From positions 4,092,001 through 4,156,000 of the forward strand of contig NZ_CP107006.1 in NCBI RefSeq assembly GCF_022867795.2: a stretch of DNA of 64,000 bases. The letters are read 5' to 3'. Of the stretch, positions 19,033 through 27,527 are shown one piece after another. A model generated the notes under the pieces. It was not told the DNA's origin, ran no database searches, and saw only the letters and a program-made list of their open reading frames with translations. The DNA comes from Chitinophaga horti. Its GTDB lineage: Bacteria > Bacteroidota > Bacteroidia > Chitinophagales > Chitinophagaceae. Positions within the stretch are counted from its first letter, which is position 1. Each line of letters opens with the position of its first letter. Both the position numbers and the translations under genes were made by a program.

Positions 19033-19060
19033 AAAAAAAGACCGGCCATGACGACCGGTC
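19033..19060 (-). terminator. Terminator of the SDR gene
   Basis: On the minus strand GACCGG...CCGGTC is followed by seven U, 10 bp after the SDR stop at 19070. The arms are 19040-19045 and 19055-19060. Confidence 0.85.
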
Positions 19061-19069
19061 CCGAAAACT

Positions 19070-19831
19070 TTAGAGGAACATGCCGCCCGAGGCCTCCAGG
19101 CGCTGGGCTGTTACCCATTTGGCGTCGTCGCTGCAGAGAAAGGCGACCACATTGCCGATATCGTCCGGCAATCCTACCCGGCCTAAGGCGGTTTGAGAAG
19201 CGATGTGCGCATTCACCTGCTGGTTATCGCGCACCACACCACCGCCGAAATCTGTCTCTATCGCGCCCGGAGCGATCACGTTTGCCCTGATCTTACGGTC
19301 GCCCAGTTCCTTGGCCAGGTAACGTGTTAACGTTTCGATGGCGCCTTTCATGGAGGCGTAGGCCGCATATCCAGGCAGGCTGAAACGGGCCAGACCCGTA
19401 GAAACGTTCACGATCGCGCCGCCGTCTTCCATTACCGGCAACAACTTCTGGGTAAGAAAAAACACCCCTTTAAACTGGATATTCACCAGGGTATCGAACA
19501 TCTCCTCGGTCGTTTCCATAAAGGAGGCATGGATGCCGATACCTGCGTTATTTACCAGGTATTGAAAGTTCGCCGAACCGAATGTATCGTTCAGCGTGGC
19601 TTTAAAGCTGGCTGCGAAGGCGTCGAAAGACTTCACCTCGGCTACGTTTAGCTGTAATGCCGCAGCTTTGCGGCCCCGGCTGCGAATGTCGGCTACCACG
19701 GCTTCGGCTTCTTCCTTTTTGCTATTGTACGTAATCACTACATCTACCCCAGTCGCCGCAAGGCTTAAAGCCATCTCTTTTCCCAATCCCCGGCTGCCGC
19801 CAGTTACCAGTGCAATCTTATTTACTGCCAT
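19070..19831 (-). CDS. SDR family NAD(P)-dependent oxidoreductase
   Basis: 253 residues from the ATG at 19831; the open frame reaches 19924 but the promoter (-7 at 19852-19859) lies inside that extension. Classical short-chain dehydrogenase features: TGGSRGLG cofactor loop near the N-terminus, NNAG near residue 95, catalytic Ser in NVST and the Tyr-x3-Lys pair in YAAYASMKGA, followed by VIAPGAIETD. The substrate is unknown. Cytoplasmic. It is transcribed divergently from the DeoR regulator gene. Confidence 0.93.
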   Translation of the reverse strand: MAVNKIALVTGGSRGLGKEMALSLAATGVDVVITYNSKKEEAEAVVADIRSRGRKAAALQLNVAEVKSFDAFAASFKATLNDTFGSANFQYLVNNAGIGIHASFMETTEEMFDTLVNIQFKGVFFLTQKLLPVMEDGGAIVNVSTGLARFSLPGYAAYASMKGAIETLTRYLAKELGDRKIRANVIAPGAIETDFGGGVVRDNQQVNAHIASQTALGRVGLPDDIGNVVAFLCSDDAKWVTAQRLEASGGMFL

Positions 19832-19851
19832 ATGTTTCGTTTTTGTTGATG

Positions 19852-19859
19852 CAAAACTA
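19852..19859 (-). promoter_or_regulatory. -7 element of the SDR promoter
   Basis: Read on the minus strand the sequence is TAGTTTTG, a perfect TAnnTTTG, 20 bp before the ATG at 19831. A TTTTTTGG run lies upstream but at a short 14-bp spacing. A TGAAAC-5-GTTTCA inverted repeat (19901-19917) lies further upstream. Confidence 0.6.
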
Positions 19860-19976
19860 GACCGCCCGTCCGCCAAAAAATGGTGATAGTTTAAGTATTT
19901 TGAAACTGCATGTTTCAGCACCACGGAGACAATAATTGCGGCTTTATACAGGATTTCGTGTCAAAAACTGCGCCTT

Positions 19977-20008
19977 TTTGCGTTTTTGGATAAAATAAAG
20001 TATGTTTG
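19977..20008 (+). promoter_or_regulatory. Promoter of the deoR-type gene
   Basis: TTTG (19977-19980), a 20-bp spacer and TATGTTTG (20001-20008) match the Bacteroidota -33/-7 consensus perfectly. Transcription should begin near 20015, which excludes the longer open frame starting at 19986 and fixes the start at 20034. Confidence 0.8.
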
Positions 20009-20033
20009 TAAACAGCCAAAATCAGTTACGGTT

Positions 20034-20780
20034 ATGCTTAAAAAGGAGCGGCAATCATTTATACTGCACCAGGTAAACCTGCACAATAAAGTTTTATCGG
20101 TCGACCTCAGCCAACAGATGAGCGTGTCGGAGGATACCATCCGGCGCGACCTGAACGAAATGGCGAAGCAGGGCAAACTGATAAAGGCCCACGGCGGCGC
20201 GCTGTCAAAGTCGTTCCATCTTTCTATCGCCTCAGACCATGTGTATGCGCTGGACAGCAAGAAACGTATTGCCACAAAAGCCTGCAAACTGATCAAAGAC
20301 GGCATGTTCATCCTCACCTCGGGAGGCACCACTATTATAGAACTCGCCAAATCATTGCCGCCGGAGTTAACGGCCACGTTTATTACCGTTAGTGTGCCCG
20401 CCGCTTACGAGTACATTCATCATCCTAATATAGAAGTCATTTTCATCGGCGATAAGATCTCCAAAAACTCGCAGATCGCGATTGGCGGCAGCGTGGTTTC
20501 GCGCATTAAAAGCATACGGGCCGACCTCTGCTTCCTGGGCACCAACGCCATCGATATCAATAATGGTCTGACCGACAATGACTGGGAAGTGGTAGAAGTG
20601 AAAAAAGCCATGCTGGAATCGTCGGACCGGGTAGCTTCGCTGGCCATCAGTGAAAAACTGAATACGGCGCAGCGGATCAAAGTGTGCGAGATATCGGGGA
20701 TTCATACGCTGGTAACGGAACTTAACCCGGAAGAGGAGGTGCTGCAGCCTTACGCAGCAGCCGGGTTAACGGTGATATAA
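20034..20780 (+). CDS. DeoR/GlpR family transcriptional regulator
   Basis: 248 residues. The N-terminal HTH (about 1-60, KKERQSFILHQV, then VSEDTIRRDLNEMAKQGKL) and the C-terminal DeoR sugar-phosphate sensor domain (about 75-235, with TSGGTTIIELAKSLP and LCFLGTNAID) are complete. DeoR proteins usually repress catabolic operons and are released by a phosphosugar. It precedes the symporter/murQ/dehydrogenase operon by 83 bp on the same strand, so MurNAc-6-P or GlcNAc-6-P is the likely effector. A perfect palindrome in the gap is the likely operator. Confidence 0.94.
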   Translation: MLKKERQSFILHQVNLHNKVLSVDLSQQMSVSEDTIRRDLNEMAKQGKLIKAHGGALSKSFHLSIASDHVYALDSKKRIATKACKLIKDGMFILTSGGTTIIELAKSLPPELTATFITVSVPAAYEYIHHPNIEVIFIGDKISKNSQIAIGGSVVSRIKSIRADLCFLGTNAIDINNGLTDNDWEVVEVKKAMLESSDRVASLAISEKLNTAQRIKVCEISGIHTLVTELNPEEEVLQPYAAAGLTVI

Positions 20781-20797
20781 GCATAACATTTCCACGT

Positions 20798-20830
20798 AAG
20801 GAACGTTCCTTTAATAATCTGCTATATTTA
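20798..20830 (+). promoter_or_regulatory. Operator palindrome and -7 element of the murQ operon
   Basis: AAGGAACGTTCCTT (20798-20811) is a perfect 14-bp palindrome. It is followed 11 bp later by TATATTTA (20823-20830), one base off TAnnTTTG. The palindrome therefore covers the -33 region, an effective position for a repressor such as the DeoR protein encoded just upstream. Confidence 0.65.
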
Positions 20831-20863
20831 CAGGCAAGAGCCAAACTTAAATAACTAAGATCC

Positions 20864-22348
20864 ATGATGTCACCAGTGTTGCTATTCTCACTCGTTATCG
20901 TTTACTTTCTATTGTTACTGGTCGTAGCCTGGTTTACTTCCCGCAATGCTACCAACGATTCTTTTTTTATCGGCAACCGCGGCTCCAACTGGATGCTGGT
21001 GGCTTTCGGCATGATCGGCACCTCACTGAGCGGCGTAACGTTTGTGAGTGTGCCCGGCACGGTGGGCATCGAATCGTTCTCTTATTTCCAGATCATTATC
21101 GGTAACCTGATAGGATACGCCGTGGTGGCCTATGTACTACTGCCGGTCTATTACCGGATGAACCTCACTTCCATCTATAACTATTTACAGAACCGGCTCG
21201 GCTTTGCCTCTTATAAGGCCGGCGCTTCGTTTTTTATACTCTCCCGCATATTGGGCGCCACCGCGCGTTTGTACCTGGTGGTGAACATCCTGCATGCCAC
21301 CATCCTCCAAAACTTTAACCTGCCTTTTTGGGTAGGCGCTTTGGTGATATTGTTGATGATCTTATTATACACGTTCGAAGGCGGTGTGAAAACCATCGTA
21401 TGGACCGACACCCTGCAGACTGCCTGTATGCTCATCGGCCTGCTGGTTTGCGTGTGGTACATTCTTTCCCGGCTGGACATGGGGCTCATGGAGGGTGTGC
21501 AGGCATTATCCGATAAAGGTTATTCGAACATCTTCGTAACCGATCCCGCCAGCAAGTTTTTCTTCCTGAAACAGATTGTGGCGGGCGCATTTATCTCCAT
21601 CACCATGACCGGTATGGACCAGGAAATGATGCAGAAGAACATCAGTGTGAAAACCCTGAAGGATTCGCAGAAAAACATGATGACGTTCGCGGTAATATTT
21701 ATGGGCGTGGTACTGTTGTTCCTCTTCCTCGGCGGATTGCTGCACTTATTTGCGGAATCGGCCCCAATGAAAGCGGCGCTGGCCAACGTTAAAGGTGATG
21801 CATTGTTCCCTACGATTGCGCTACAACATATGCCTGCGGCCATCTCTGTTATCTTTATTATCGCACTCATTTCCGCCCTGTTCCCCAGTGCAGATGGTGC
21901 CATCACTGCCCTTACTTCTTCCTTTTGTATCGACATCCTGGGCATTCAACGAAACCCGGCGCTTGACGATAAACAGAAAAAGAGGACCCGGCAAATCGTA
22001 CATCTTGGCTTTGCCGCACTGTTCCTGTTATTCGTGATGGGTTTTAAATGGATGAACAATCCGAGCATGATCGGGTTAATATTAAAGATTGCAGGCTACA
22101 CGTACGGACCACTGCTCGGGTTGTTCGCCTTCGGCATCCTGACCAAAAGGACCGTGCAGGACAAACTTGTTCCGGTAGTTGTAATCGTATCCCCCATCCT
22201 TTGTTTTATTTTAGATAAATACCAGAAACAGTTATTCGGCGATTTCCAGATCGGGCTGGAGCTGTTGTTTATCAACGGGCTTATTACCTTCCTTGGGTTG
22301 ATGCTGATACCCGGAAAACCACAGGAGCTGTCATTAAAAGGAAACTGA
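20864..22348 (+). CDS. Sodium:solute symporter (SSS family), candidate MurNAc importer
   Basis: 494 residues with about 13 hydrophobic helices, starting with VYFLLLLVVAWFTSR and the family-typical FFIGNRGSNWMLVAFGMIGTSLSG. SSS proteins use the sodium gradient to import sugars, amino acids or related solutes across the inner membrane. The gene ends just before murQ, and the two almost certainly form one transcript. This placement suggests a MurNAc or related amino sugar as substrate. A MurNAc transporter next to murQ has been described in Tannerella forsythia (MurT); whether this is an orthologue needs alignment. No kinase gene is present in the operon. Confidence 0.9.
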   Translation: MMSPVLLFSLVIVYFLLLLVVAWFTSRNATNDSFFIGNRGSNWMLVAFGMIGTSLSGVTFVSVPGTVGIESFSYFQIIIGNLIGYAVVAYVLLPVYYRMNLTSIYNYLQNRLGFASYKAGASFFILSRILGATARLYLVVNILHATILQNFNLPFWVGALVILLMILLYTFEGGVKTIVWTDTLQTACMLIGLLVCVWYILSRLDMGLMEGVQALSDKGYSNIFVTDPASKFFFLKQIVAGAFISITMTGMDQEMMQKNISVKTLKDSQKNMMTFAVIFMGVVLLFLFLGGLLHLFAESAPMKAALANVKGDALFPTIALQHMPAAISVIFIIALISALFPSADGAITALTSSFCIDILGIQRNPALDDKQKKRTRQIVHLGFAALFLLFVMGFKWMNNPSMIGLILKIAGYTYGPLLGLFAFGILTKRTVQDKLVPVVVIVSPILCFILDKYQKQLFGDFQIGLELLFINGLITFLGLMLIPGKPQELSLKGN

Positions 22349-22359
22349 AACAGGTGAAC

Positions 22360-23181
22360 ATGAAACAACAATTTGTAAAGATAACGGAACAGTCATCCCC
22401 CTACCATCATCTGGAAAAAATGAGCGTAGGCGAATTGCTGACGAACATTAATAACGAAGATGCGGGCGTACCCGGTGCTGTAAAAAATGCCATTCCGGCG
22501 ATAGAAGCCTTTGTATTAGCAGCCGCAGATAAAATGCTCGCCGGCGGCCGGCTCTTCTACCTCGGCGCTGGCACCAGTGGCCGCCTCGGTATACTCGATG
22601 CTTCTGAATGTCCGCCCACTTACGGCGTACCCTTCGACCTGGTAATCGGTATGATTGCGGGCGGCGACAAGGCCATCCGCAGGGCCGTGGAAAACGCGGA
22701 AGATGATACCCAGCAGGGCTGGAAAGACTTGCAGCAATGGAACATTACCGATAAAGACGTGGTGATAGGCATCGCGGCCAGCGGCACCACGCCTTACGTG
22801 ATCGGCGCGTTGAAAACCTGTCGCGAGCAGGGTATTCTGACGGGCAGCATTTCCTGTAACCCCGGCAGCCCGGTGAGCGAAGTGGCCGACTATCCCATCG
22901 AAGTAGTAGTTGGGCCTGAGTTTGTAACCGGCAGTACCCGTATGAAAAGCGGCACCGCCCAAAAACTCGTTTTGAATATGATCTCTACCTCGTTGATGAT
23001 ACAGCTGGGCAGAGTGGAAGATAACAAGATGGTGAACATGCAACTCACCAACGAAAAGCTGGTAGACCGCGGCATCAAGATGTTGATGGAAAAAGCTGCG
23101 ATCAGTGATTACGAGCAGGCGAAGACACTGCTGCTGCAACACGGCTCCGTGAAGAACGCGTTGAACGCTATCGGCGCCTGA
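22360..23181 (+). CDS. murQ: N-acetylmuramic acid 6-phosphate etherase
   Basis: 273 residues from the ATG at 22360 (AACAGG ribosome-binding site five bases before it); a GTG at 22354 is an alternative. It cleaves the lactyl ether of MurNAc-6-P to give GlcNAc-6-P and D-lactate in peptidoglycan recycling. The SIS fold motifs GAGTSGRLG and GSTRMKSGTAQK are present, and Glu83 (SECPPT) and Glu114 coincide with the catalytic glutamates of the E. coli enzyme. Length is slightly short of the usual ~300 residues because the C-terminal helical tail is compact. Cytoplasmic. It is flanked by the symporter and by a D-lactate-type dehydrogenase. Confidence 0.96.
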   Translation: MKQQFVKITEQSSPYHHLEKMSVGELLTNINNEDAGVPGAVKNAIPAIEAFVLAAADKMLAGGRLFYLGAGTSGRLGILDASECPPTYGVPFDLVIGMIAGGDKAIRRAVENAEDDTQQGWKDLQQWNITDKDVVIGIAASGTTPYVIGALKTCREQGILTGSISCNPGSPVSEVADYPIEVVVGPEFVTGSTRMKSGTAQKLVLNMISTSLMIQLGRVEDNKMVNMQLTNEKLVDRGIKMLMEKAAISDYEQAKTLLLQHGSVKNALNAIGA

Positions 23182-23194
23182 TAAAAGAAAGGAC

Positions 23195-26100
23195 ATGAAC
23201 AAGGAGCAACTGGATAAAGTATTTGCAGAACTGGCACAACAACTGTCGGGCGACCTGTATTACAGCAACGACTCGCTTCACCGCACCGTATTAATGGCTT
23301 ACGCCACCGATGCATCCGTATACCAGGAACATCCGCTGGGCGTAGCGCTTCCTAAAAACAAGCAGGACATCAGCCTGCTGATCAAAGCCAGCCAGCAACA
23401 TAACATTCCCCTTATTCCCCGTACGGCCGGCACTTCCCTGGCCGGACAAGTAGTAGGACAGGGATTAGTGGTGGATGTGAGCCGCTACATGAACAAACTG
23501 CTCGAAGTGAACGTGGCCGAAAAATGGGTACGCGTAGAACCGGGCGTGGAGCGCGATGTACTGAACGAACTGTTACTCCCCCATAAATTATTCTTCGGTC
23601 CGGAAACGTCTACCTCCAACCGTGCGATGATCGGCGGCATGATCGGCAACAACTCGTGCGGCCTGCACTCCATGGTATGGGGCGCTACGCGTGATAATCT
23701 TATATCCGTGAACGCCGTTTTAACCAATGGCGAGGAAACCGTGTTTGGCACATTGCAGGCAGACCAGTTTGCACGTAAGCGGGCGCAAACGAACTTTGAA
23801 GGACATATTTATCAATCGATCCACAACATATTATCTGATGAAAGTAACCGCCAGGCCATTCATGATGGTTATCCCGCGAAAGCGGTAAGGCGGCGCAATA
23901 CTGGTTATGCACTGGATGCACTGGCGGACACGCAGCCTTATGGCGGAGAACAACCTTTCAACCTCGCACACCTGATCGCGGGCAGTGAAGGCACCCTCGC
24001 ATTTATTACCGAAGCCAAATTAAAGCTGCTTGATCTGCCACCCCAGGTAAACGGCCTCGTATGCGTGCATTGCAGCACCTTACGCGAATCGTTGCTGGTA
24101 AACCTCGTGGCTGTTAAACATCCCGTTACCGCTTCCGAACTGGTGGATGATGTGATTATGAATTTTACCAAAGATCACCCGGAACACCAGCAGAACCGCT
24201 TCTTTATTGAAGGCGATCCTGCAGCGGTCTTGATGGTGGAGTTTATGTGTAACAGCGAAGCCGAACTGGCAGCGCAAACTGGCGCTTTCATCAGCGAGAT
24301 AAAATCCGCAGGACTCGGTTACGCCTATCCCCTGCTGCGCGGCCCGGAAATTACCAAAGCCTGGAACCTGCGCAAATCGGGCCTGGGCTTACTGCGTAAT
24401 ATTAAAGGAGACGCGCAACCCGTCAACCTCATCGAAGATTGTGCCGTAGCGCCGGAACATTTGCCGGACTATATACAAGACATACAGGAAACGCTGTCTA
24501 ACCTGAACCTTAAAGCTTCGTACTACGCGCATGCCGGTGCAGGCGAGCTGCACGTGGAGCCGATCATCAACCTGAAAAGTGATGAAGGTAAGATCGTGTT
24601 CCGCACCCTACTGGCGAAAACCGCTGCCATTGTTAAAAAATACAAAGGCTCTTTAAGCGGCGAACACGGCGACGGCCGCCTGCGTGGCGAGTTTATCGGT
24701 TTTATGCTCGGCGAAAAGTGTTACGAACTTTGTAAACAGGTTAAACTGATATGGGACCCTGCCAGGCTGATGAACCCTGGCAAGATCGTGGATACACCAC
24801 CGATGGACACCTCGTTCCGATTTAAGAAACTACCCAAAGGCCCAGGCGTTAAAACCCACTTCGACTTCTCGGAGCAGGGCGGCATTCTTTCTTTGGCAGA
24901 AAAGTGTTCCGGCTCCGGCGACTGCCGCAAAACCCATTTTGCCGGCGGCACCATGTGCCCCAGTTACATGGCTACCCGGTTCGAGAAAGACACCACACGG
25001 GCACGCGCCAACGTACTCCGGCAATTCCTATCCGCCGAAAACTCTTCGCAGGCTTTTGACCACGAAGAAATACAGCATGCGATGGACCTGTGCCTTTCCT
25101 GCAAAGGCTGTAAGGCAGAGTGCCCATCCAGTGTAGACGTATCGAAACTGAAAGCTGAATACCTGCAACAATACTACGATATTCACGGCACGCCACTCAA
25201 AGCCCGCATGATTGGCGAGTTCCCGGCATTGAACAAATTAGCGAGCATTGCCCCCGGGTTATACAATTTCGCATTCGGCAATAAAGCCATTTCGCGACTG
25301 TTCAAGGGCATGATGAATATGGCCGATGAGCGGGATGTACCTGCCATGCACGCCTTTACGCTGCGGTCGTGGTACAAAAAGTTCAGGCGGCAACAACACA
25401 GCCATCACCTGACATCCAAAGTTTACTTCTTCTGTGATGAGTTCACCAATTATAACGATGTAACCATCGGCATGCGCTGCATAGAACTGCTGACAGCACT
25501 GGGTTACGAGGTGATCATCCCCGAACATATTGAAAGCGGTCGCACCCACCTTTCCAAAGGCATGGTGAAACGCGCCAAGTCCATCGCGGCTAAAAACATT
25601 TCACTGCTCAGTAGCATTATCGATGATCCGTACCCATTAATTGGCACGGAGCCCTCTGCTATCCTCACTTTCCGCGATGAGTACATCGATCTGTTGACTG
25701 GTGAAGAAAAAGCAAAAGCTATTCGGCTCTCTAAAAAAGTGATGCTGTTCGAAGAGTTCATGGCCGCCGAGATGGATTTAGACAACATTCCTAAAGACCG
25801 TTTTCATAGTGAGCCGCGGCAGCTGGTTATTCATGGCCACTGTCATCAGAAAGCACTTTCATCTGTGAACTTTGTGCAAAAGGTATTGTCGTGGCCCGCG
25901 AACTATGAGGCCACTGTGATCAACTCCGGTTGCTGCGGTATGGCAGGTTCATTTGGGTTTGATAAAGATCATTATGAAACGTCGATGAAGATCGGTGAGC
26001 TGGTATTGTTCCCGACCGTTCGTTCACAGGCACCGGAAGTAATCGTAGCCGCCCCTGGCACCAGCTGCCGCCACCAGATCAAGGATGGCACGGGGCGCGA

Positions 26101-26197
26101 AGCATTACATCCTGCCGAAGTATTGTTCGAAGCACTGGTATCGAAAGATCCGTCGGACTATGCGCGGAAAGGTAGCTTCGCATCGATGGGAGAATAA
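23195..26197 (+). CDS. FAD-binding oxidoreductase fused to Fe-S/CCG domains (D-lactate dehydrogenase-like)
   Basis: 1000 residues. Domains in order: PCMH-type FAD-binding (about 40-270, with RTAGTSLAGQVVGQGLVVD and GNNSCGLHSMVWG), FAD-oxidase C-terminal domain (about 270-540, GSLSGEHGDGRLRGEF), a ferredoxin-type region with CSGSGDCRKTHF...MCPSY and CLSCKGCKAECP (about 568-650), and a CCG-type domain with HGHCHQKAL, NSGCCGMAGSFG and APGTSC (about 880-960). This YdiJ/Dld-like architecture oxidises D-2-hydroxyacids such as D-lactate or D-2-hydroxyglutarate and passes electrons to the quinone pool. It starts 13 bp after murQ, whose product is D-lactate, so D-lactate is the most likely substrate. 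Confidence 0.93.
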   Translation: MNKEQLDKVFAELAQQLSGDLYYSNDSLHRTVLMAYATDASVYQEHPLGVALPKNKQDISLLIKASQQHNIPLIPRTAGTSLAGQVVGQGLVVDVSRYMNKLLEVNVAEKWVRVEPGVERDVLNELLLPHKLFFGPETSTSNRAMIGGMIGNNSCGLHSMVWGATRDNLISVNAVLTNGEETVFGTLQADQFARKRAQTNFEGHIYQSIHNILSDESNRQAIHDGYPAKAVRRRNTGYALDALADTQPYGGEQPFNLAHLIAGSEGTLAFITEAKLKLLDLPPQVNGLVCVHCSTLRESLLVNLVAVKHPVTASELVDDVIMNFTKDHPEHQQNRFFIEGDPAAVLMVEFMCNSEAELAAQTGAFISEIKSAGLGYAYPLLRGPEITKAWNLRKSGLGLLRNIKGDAQPVNLIEDCAVAPEHLPDYIQDIQETLSNLNLKASYYAHAGAGELHVEPIINLKSDEGKIVFRTLLAKTAAIVKKYKGSLSGEHGDGRLRGEFIGFMLGEKCYELCKQVKLIWDPARLMNPGKIVDTPPMDTSFRFKKLPKGPGVKTHFDFSEQGGILSLAEKCSGSGDCRKTHFAGGTMCPSYMATRFEKDTTRARANVLRQFLSAENSSQAFDHEEIQHAMDLCLSCKGCKAECPSSVDVSKLKAEYLQQYYDIHGTPLKARMIGEFPALNKLASIAPGLYNFAFGNKAISRLFKGMMNMADERDVPAMHAFTLRSWYKKFRRQQHSHHLTSKVYFFCDEFTNYNDVTIGMRCIELLTALGYEVIIPEHIESGRTHLSKGMVKRAKSIAAKNISLLSSIIDDPYPLIGTEPSAILTFRDEYIDLLTGEEKAKAIRLSKKVMLFEEFMAAEMDLDNIPKDRFHSEPRQLVIHGHCHQKALSSVNFVQKVLSWPANYEATVINSGCCGMAGSFGFDKDHYETSMKIGELVLFPTVRSQAPEVIVAAPGTSCRHQIKDGTGREALHPAEVLFEALVSKDPSDYARKGSFASMGE

Positions 26198-26198
26198 T

Positions 26199-27110
26199 TT
26201 AAGTCAACGCAGCATATGGGCCGCTTCCGTTTGGGGGCGGCAATGCGGCCAGTTCTTTCCAGTTACTCACTTCCGTATGGATGCCCAGCATACCGGCAGC
26301 CATGCTATACACATCCGCCGCCGTATGCCCTTCTTTCCGGAAATGTTGTATGGACGTGGCGCCTGCCGATTTCGACAACTTCTCTCCCGCCGCTTCCGTG
26401 ATAAGTGCATGATGATAGAACGTACTATTCGTGAACCGGCTCCCCGGCAACAGCGTAGCGACAAACAATTGCGCCAGCGTGGAGGGCCACAAATCCCGCC
26501 CACGCACAATGAGATCGATGCCGTACAGCGCATCATCCACCAGCGAGGATAGCTGGTAGGCAGGAAAGCCATCCTTCCTGCGGATGACGAAGTATTGCAT
26601 GTCTGCGGGCAGCGTGGCCTTTAACACACCATTATCATACGTATTCACCGTTAATTCGCGGCTATCCGTAATCAGCCTCCAGCTCACGCCAGGTGTGTCC
26701 AACGGAATATTCTTATGGAGGCACGTGCCCGGATACACGCCGTTTACACTTTCCCGGGCTATCTGCGCGCGCGAGCAGTTACAGGCGAAGACGTGCGGCT
26801 TCAGCTGTTCCAGCGCCTGTTCGTAGTGCCGCAGGCGGTGCAATTGCGAGTACGATTGTTGAAATTCGCTGGTGCTTCGCGGCCCTTCCGTCCAGGGAAT
26901 AGCCAGGAAGCGCAGCGTTTCAAAGATATCATCGATGTATTTTTGGTCCGCCCTGTCGCGGTCCATGTCGTCGATGCGGAGTAGTGTTGCGGCATGGTGC
27001 CTGTCCGCCAGATCGGCCGTGATAGCGAACGAGAGGATGTTCCCCAGGTGGAGAAACCCGCTGGGCGTGGGTGCTATTCTTGTTTTATGGAAGGCCGATG
27101 CGGGGGACAT
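26199..27110 (-). CDS. gluQ: tRNA glutamyl-Q(34) synthetase-like protein (GluQRS)
   Basis: 303 residues from the ATG at 27110. It is a shortened class I glutamyl-tRNA synthetase: HLGN (21-24) stands for the HIGH motif and KLSKS for KMSKS, and the anticodon-binding domain is absent. A zinc site CNC...YPGTC matches the GluQRS pattern. GluQRS activates glutamate and attaches it to queuosine at position 34 of tRNA-Asp. It is transcribed divergently from a tRNA-Asp(GTC) gene 72 bp away, so the enzyme lies beside its expected substrate. It converges with the dehydrogenase gene with one base between the stop codons. Confidence 0.9.
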   Translation of the reverse strand: MSPASAFHKTRIAPTPSGFLHLGNILSFAITADLADRHHAATLLRIDDMDRDRADQKYIDDIFETLRFLAIPWTEGPRSTSEFQQSYSQLHRLRHYEQALEQLKPHVFACNCSRAQIARESVNGVYPGTCLHKNIPLDTPGVSWRLITDSRELTVNTYDNGVLKATLPADMQYFVIRRKDGFPAYQLSSLVDDALYGIDLIVRGRDLWPSTLAQLFVATLLPGSRFTNSTFYHHALITEAAGEKLSKSAGATSIQHFRKEGHTAADVYSMAAGMLGIHTEVSNWKELAALPPPNGSGPYAALT

Positions 27111-27130
27111 TTTCAAAATTTATGCAAAGA

Positions 27131-27163
27131 TTTGTTTTTTTGAATGAATTAAACATATATTTG
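27131..27163 (+). promoter_or_regulatory. Promoter of the tRNA-Asp gene
   Basis: TTTG (27131-27134), a 21-bp spacer and TATATTTG (27156-27163) match the Bacteroidota consensus. Transcription would start near 27170, about 13 nt before the mature tRNA 5' end. Confidence 0.75.
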
Positions 27164-27182
27164 CAACCCGGAATTACGGAAT

Positions 27183-27256
27183 GGATCGGTAGTTCAGTCG
27201 GTTAGAATGCCGCCCTGTCACGGCGGAGGTCGCGGGTTCGAGTCCCGTCCGGTCCG
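27183..27256 (+). tRNA. tRNA-Asp (anticodon GTC)
   Basis: A 74-nt cloverleaf: acceptor GGATCGG/CCGGTCC with one T-G pair, D-stem GTTC/GAAT, anticodon stem CCGCC/GGCGG with loop CTGTCAC (anticodon GTC), T-stem GCGGG/CCCGT with TTCGAGT loop, and discriminator G73 as expected for Asp. CCA is not encoded. Position 34 is the G replaced by queuosine, the target of GluQRS encoded next door. Confidence 0.98.
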
Positions 27257-27258
27257 CG

Positions 27259-27294
27259 AAAGGAAACAATCAATACTGATTGTTTCCTTTTTTT
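27259..27294 (+). terminator. Terminator of the tRNA-Asp gene
   Basis: AAAGGAAACAATCA pairs perfectly with TGATTGTTTCCTTT over an ATAC loop (14 bp), followed by a further run of T. It begins 2 bp after the tRNA. Confidence 0.95.
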
Positions 27295-27343
27295 ATGCTT
27301 GTAAAAGACTGATTAACAAGCTGTTACTTTTCAAATCACTTGG

Positions 27344-27470
27344 ATGAAAAAGTGTTCCAATTTCCTGATTGATCCGGACGGAAAGATAATGGCGACTACA
27401 CTTCACGGGGGAGGATCTGTTTAAAAAATGGATTCGATATTTAAGTAAAAGAACAGGTTTTAAACCTTAA
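27344..27470 (+). pseudogene. Remnant of a thioredoxin/TlpA C-terminus
   Basis: One frame reads NFLIDPDGKIMATTLHG, the strand that ends the thioredoxin domain of TlpA proteins in this window (compare YLIDKDGKIIADNVRGE). After the run of G at 27408-27412 the reading continues in another frame as EDLFKKWIRYLSKRTG, which resembles the final helix. The rest of the gene is absent. I take it as a decayed fragment left near the tRNA; it could also be chance. Confidence 0.45.
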
Positions 27471-27482
27471 ACAACTAACAGA

Positions 27483-27527
27483 GAAAGCTGAGCCAGCCGG
27501 CATACTAACCGGTAACGCTCAGCTTTC
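27483..27527 (-). terminator. Inverted repeat, possible terminator of the YhcG gene
   Basis: GAAAGCTGAGC (27483-27493) pairs with GCTCAGCTTTC (27517-27527), with a nested CCGG/CCGG pair inside the loop. It is 78 bp past the YhcG stop; the tail (TCTGTTAG on the minus strand) has no good U-run. Confidence 0.45.
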
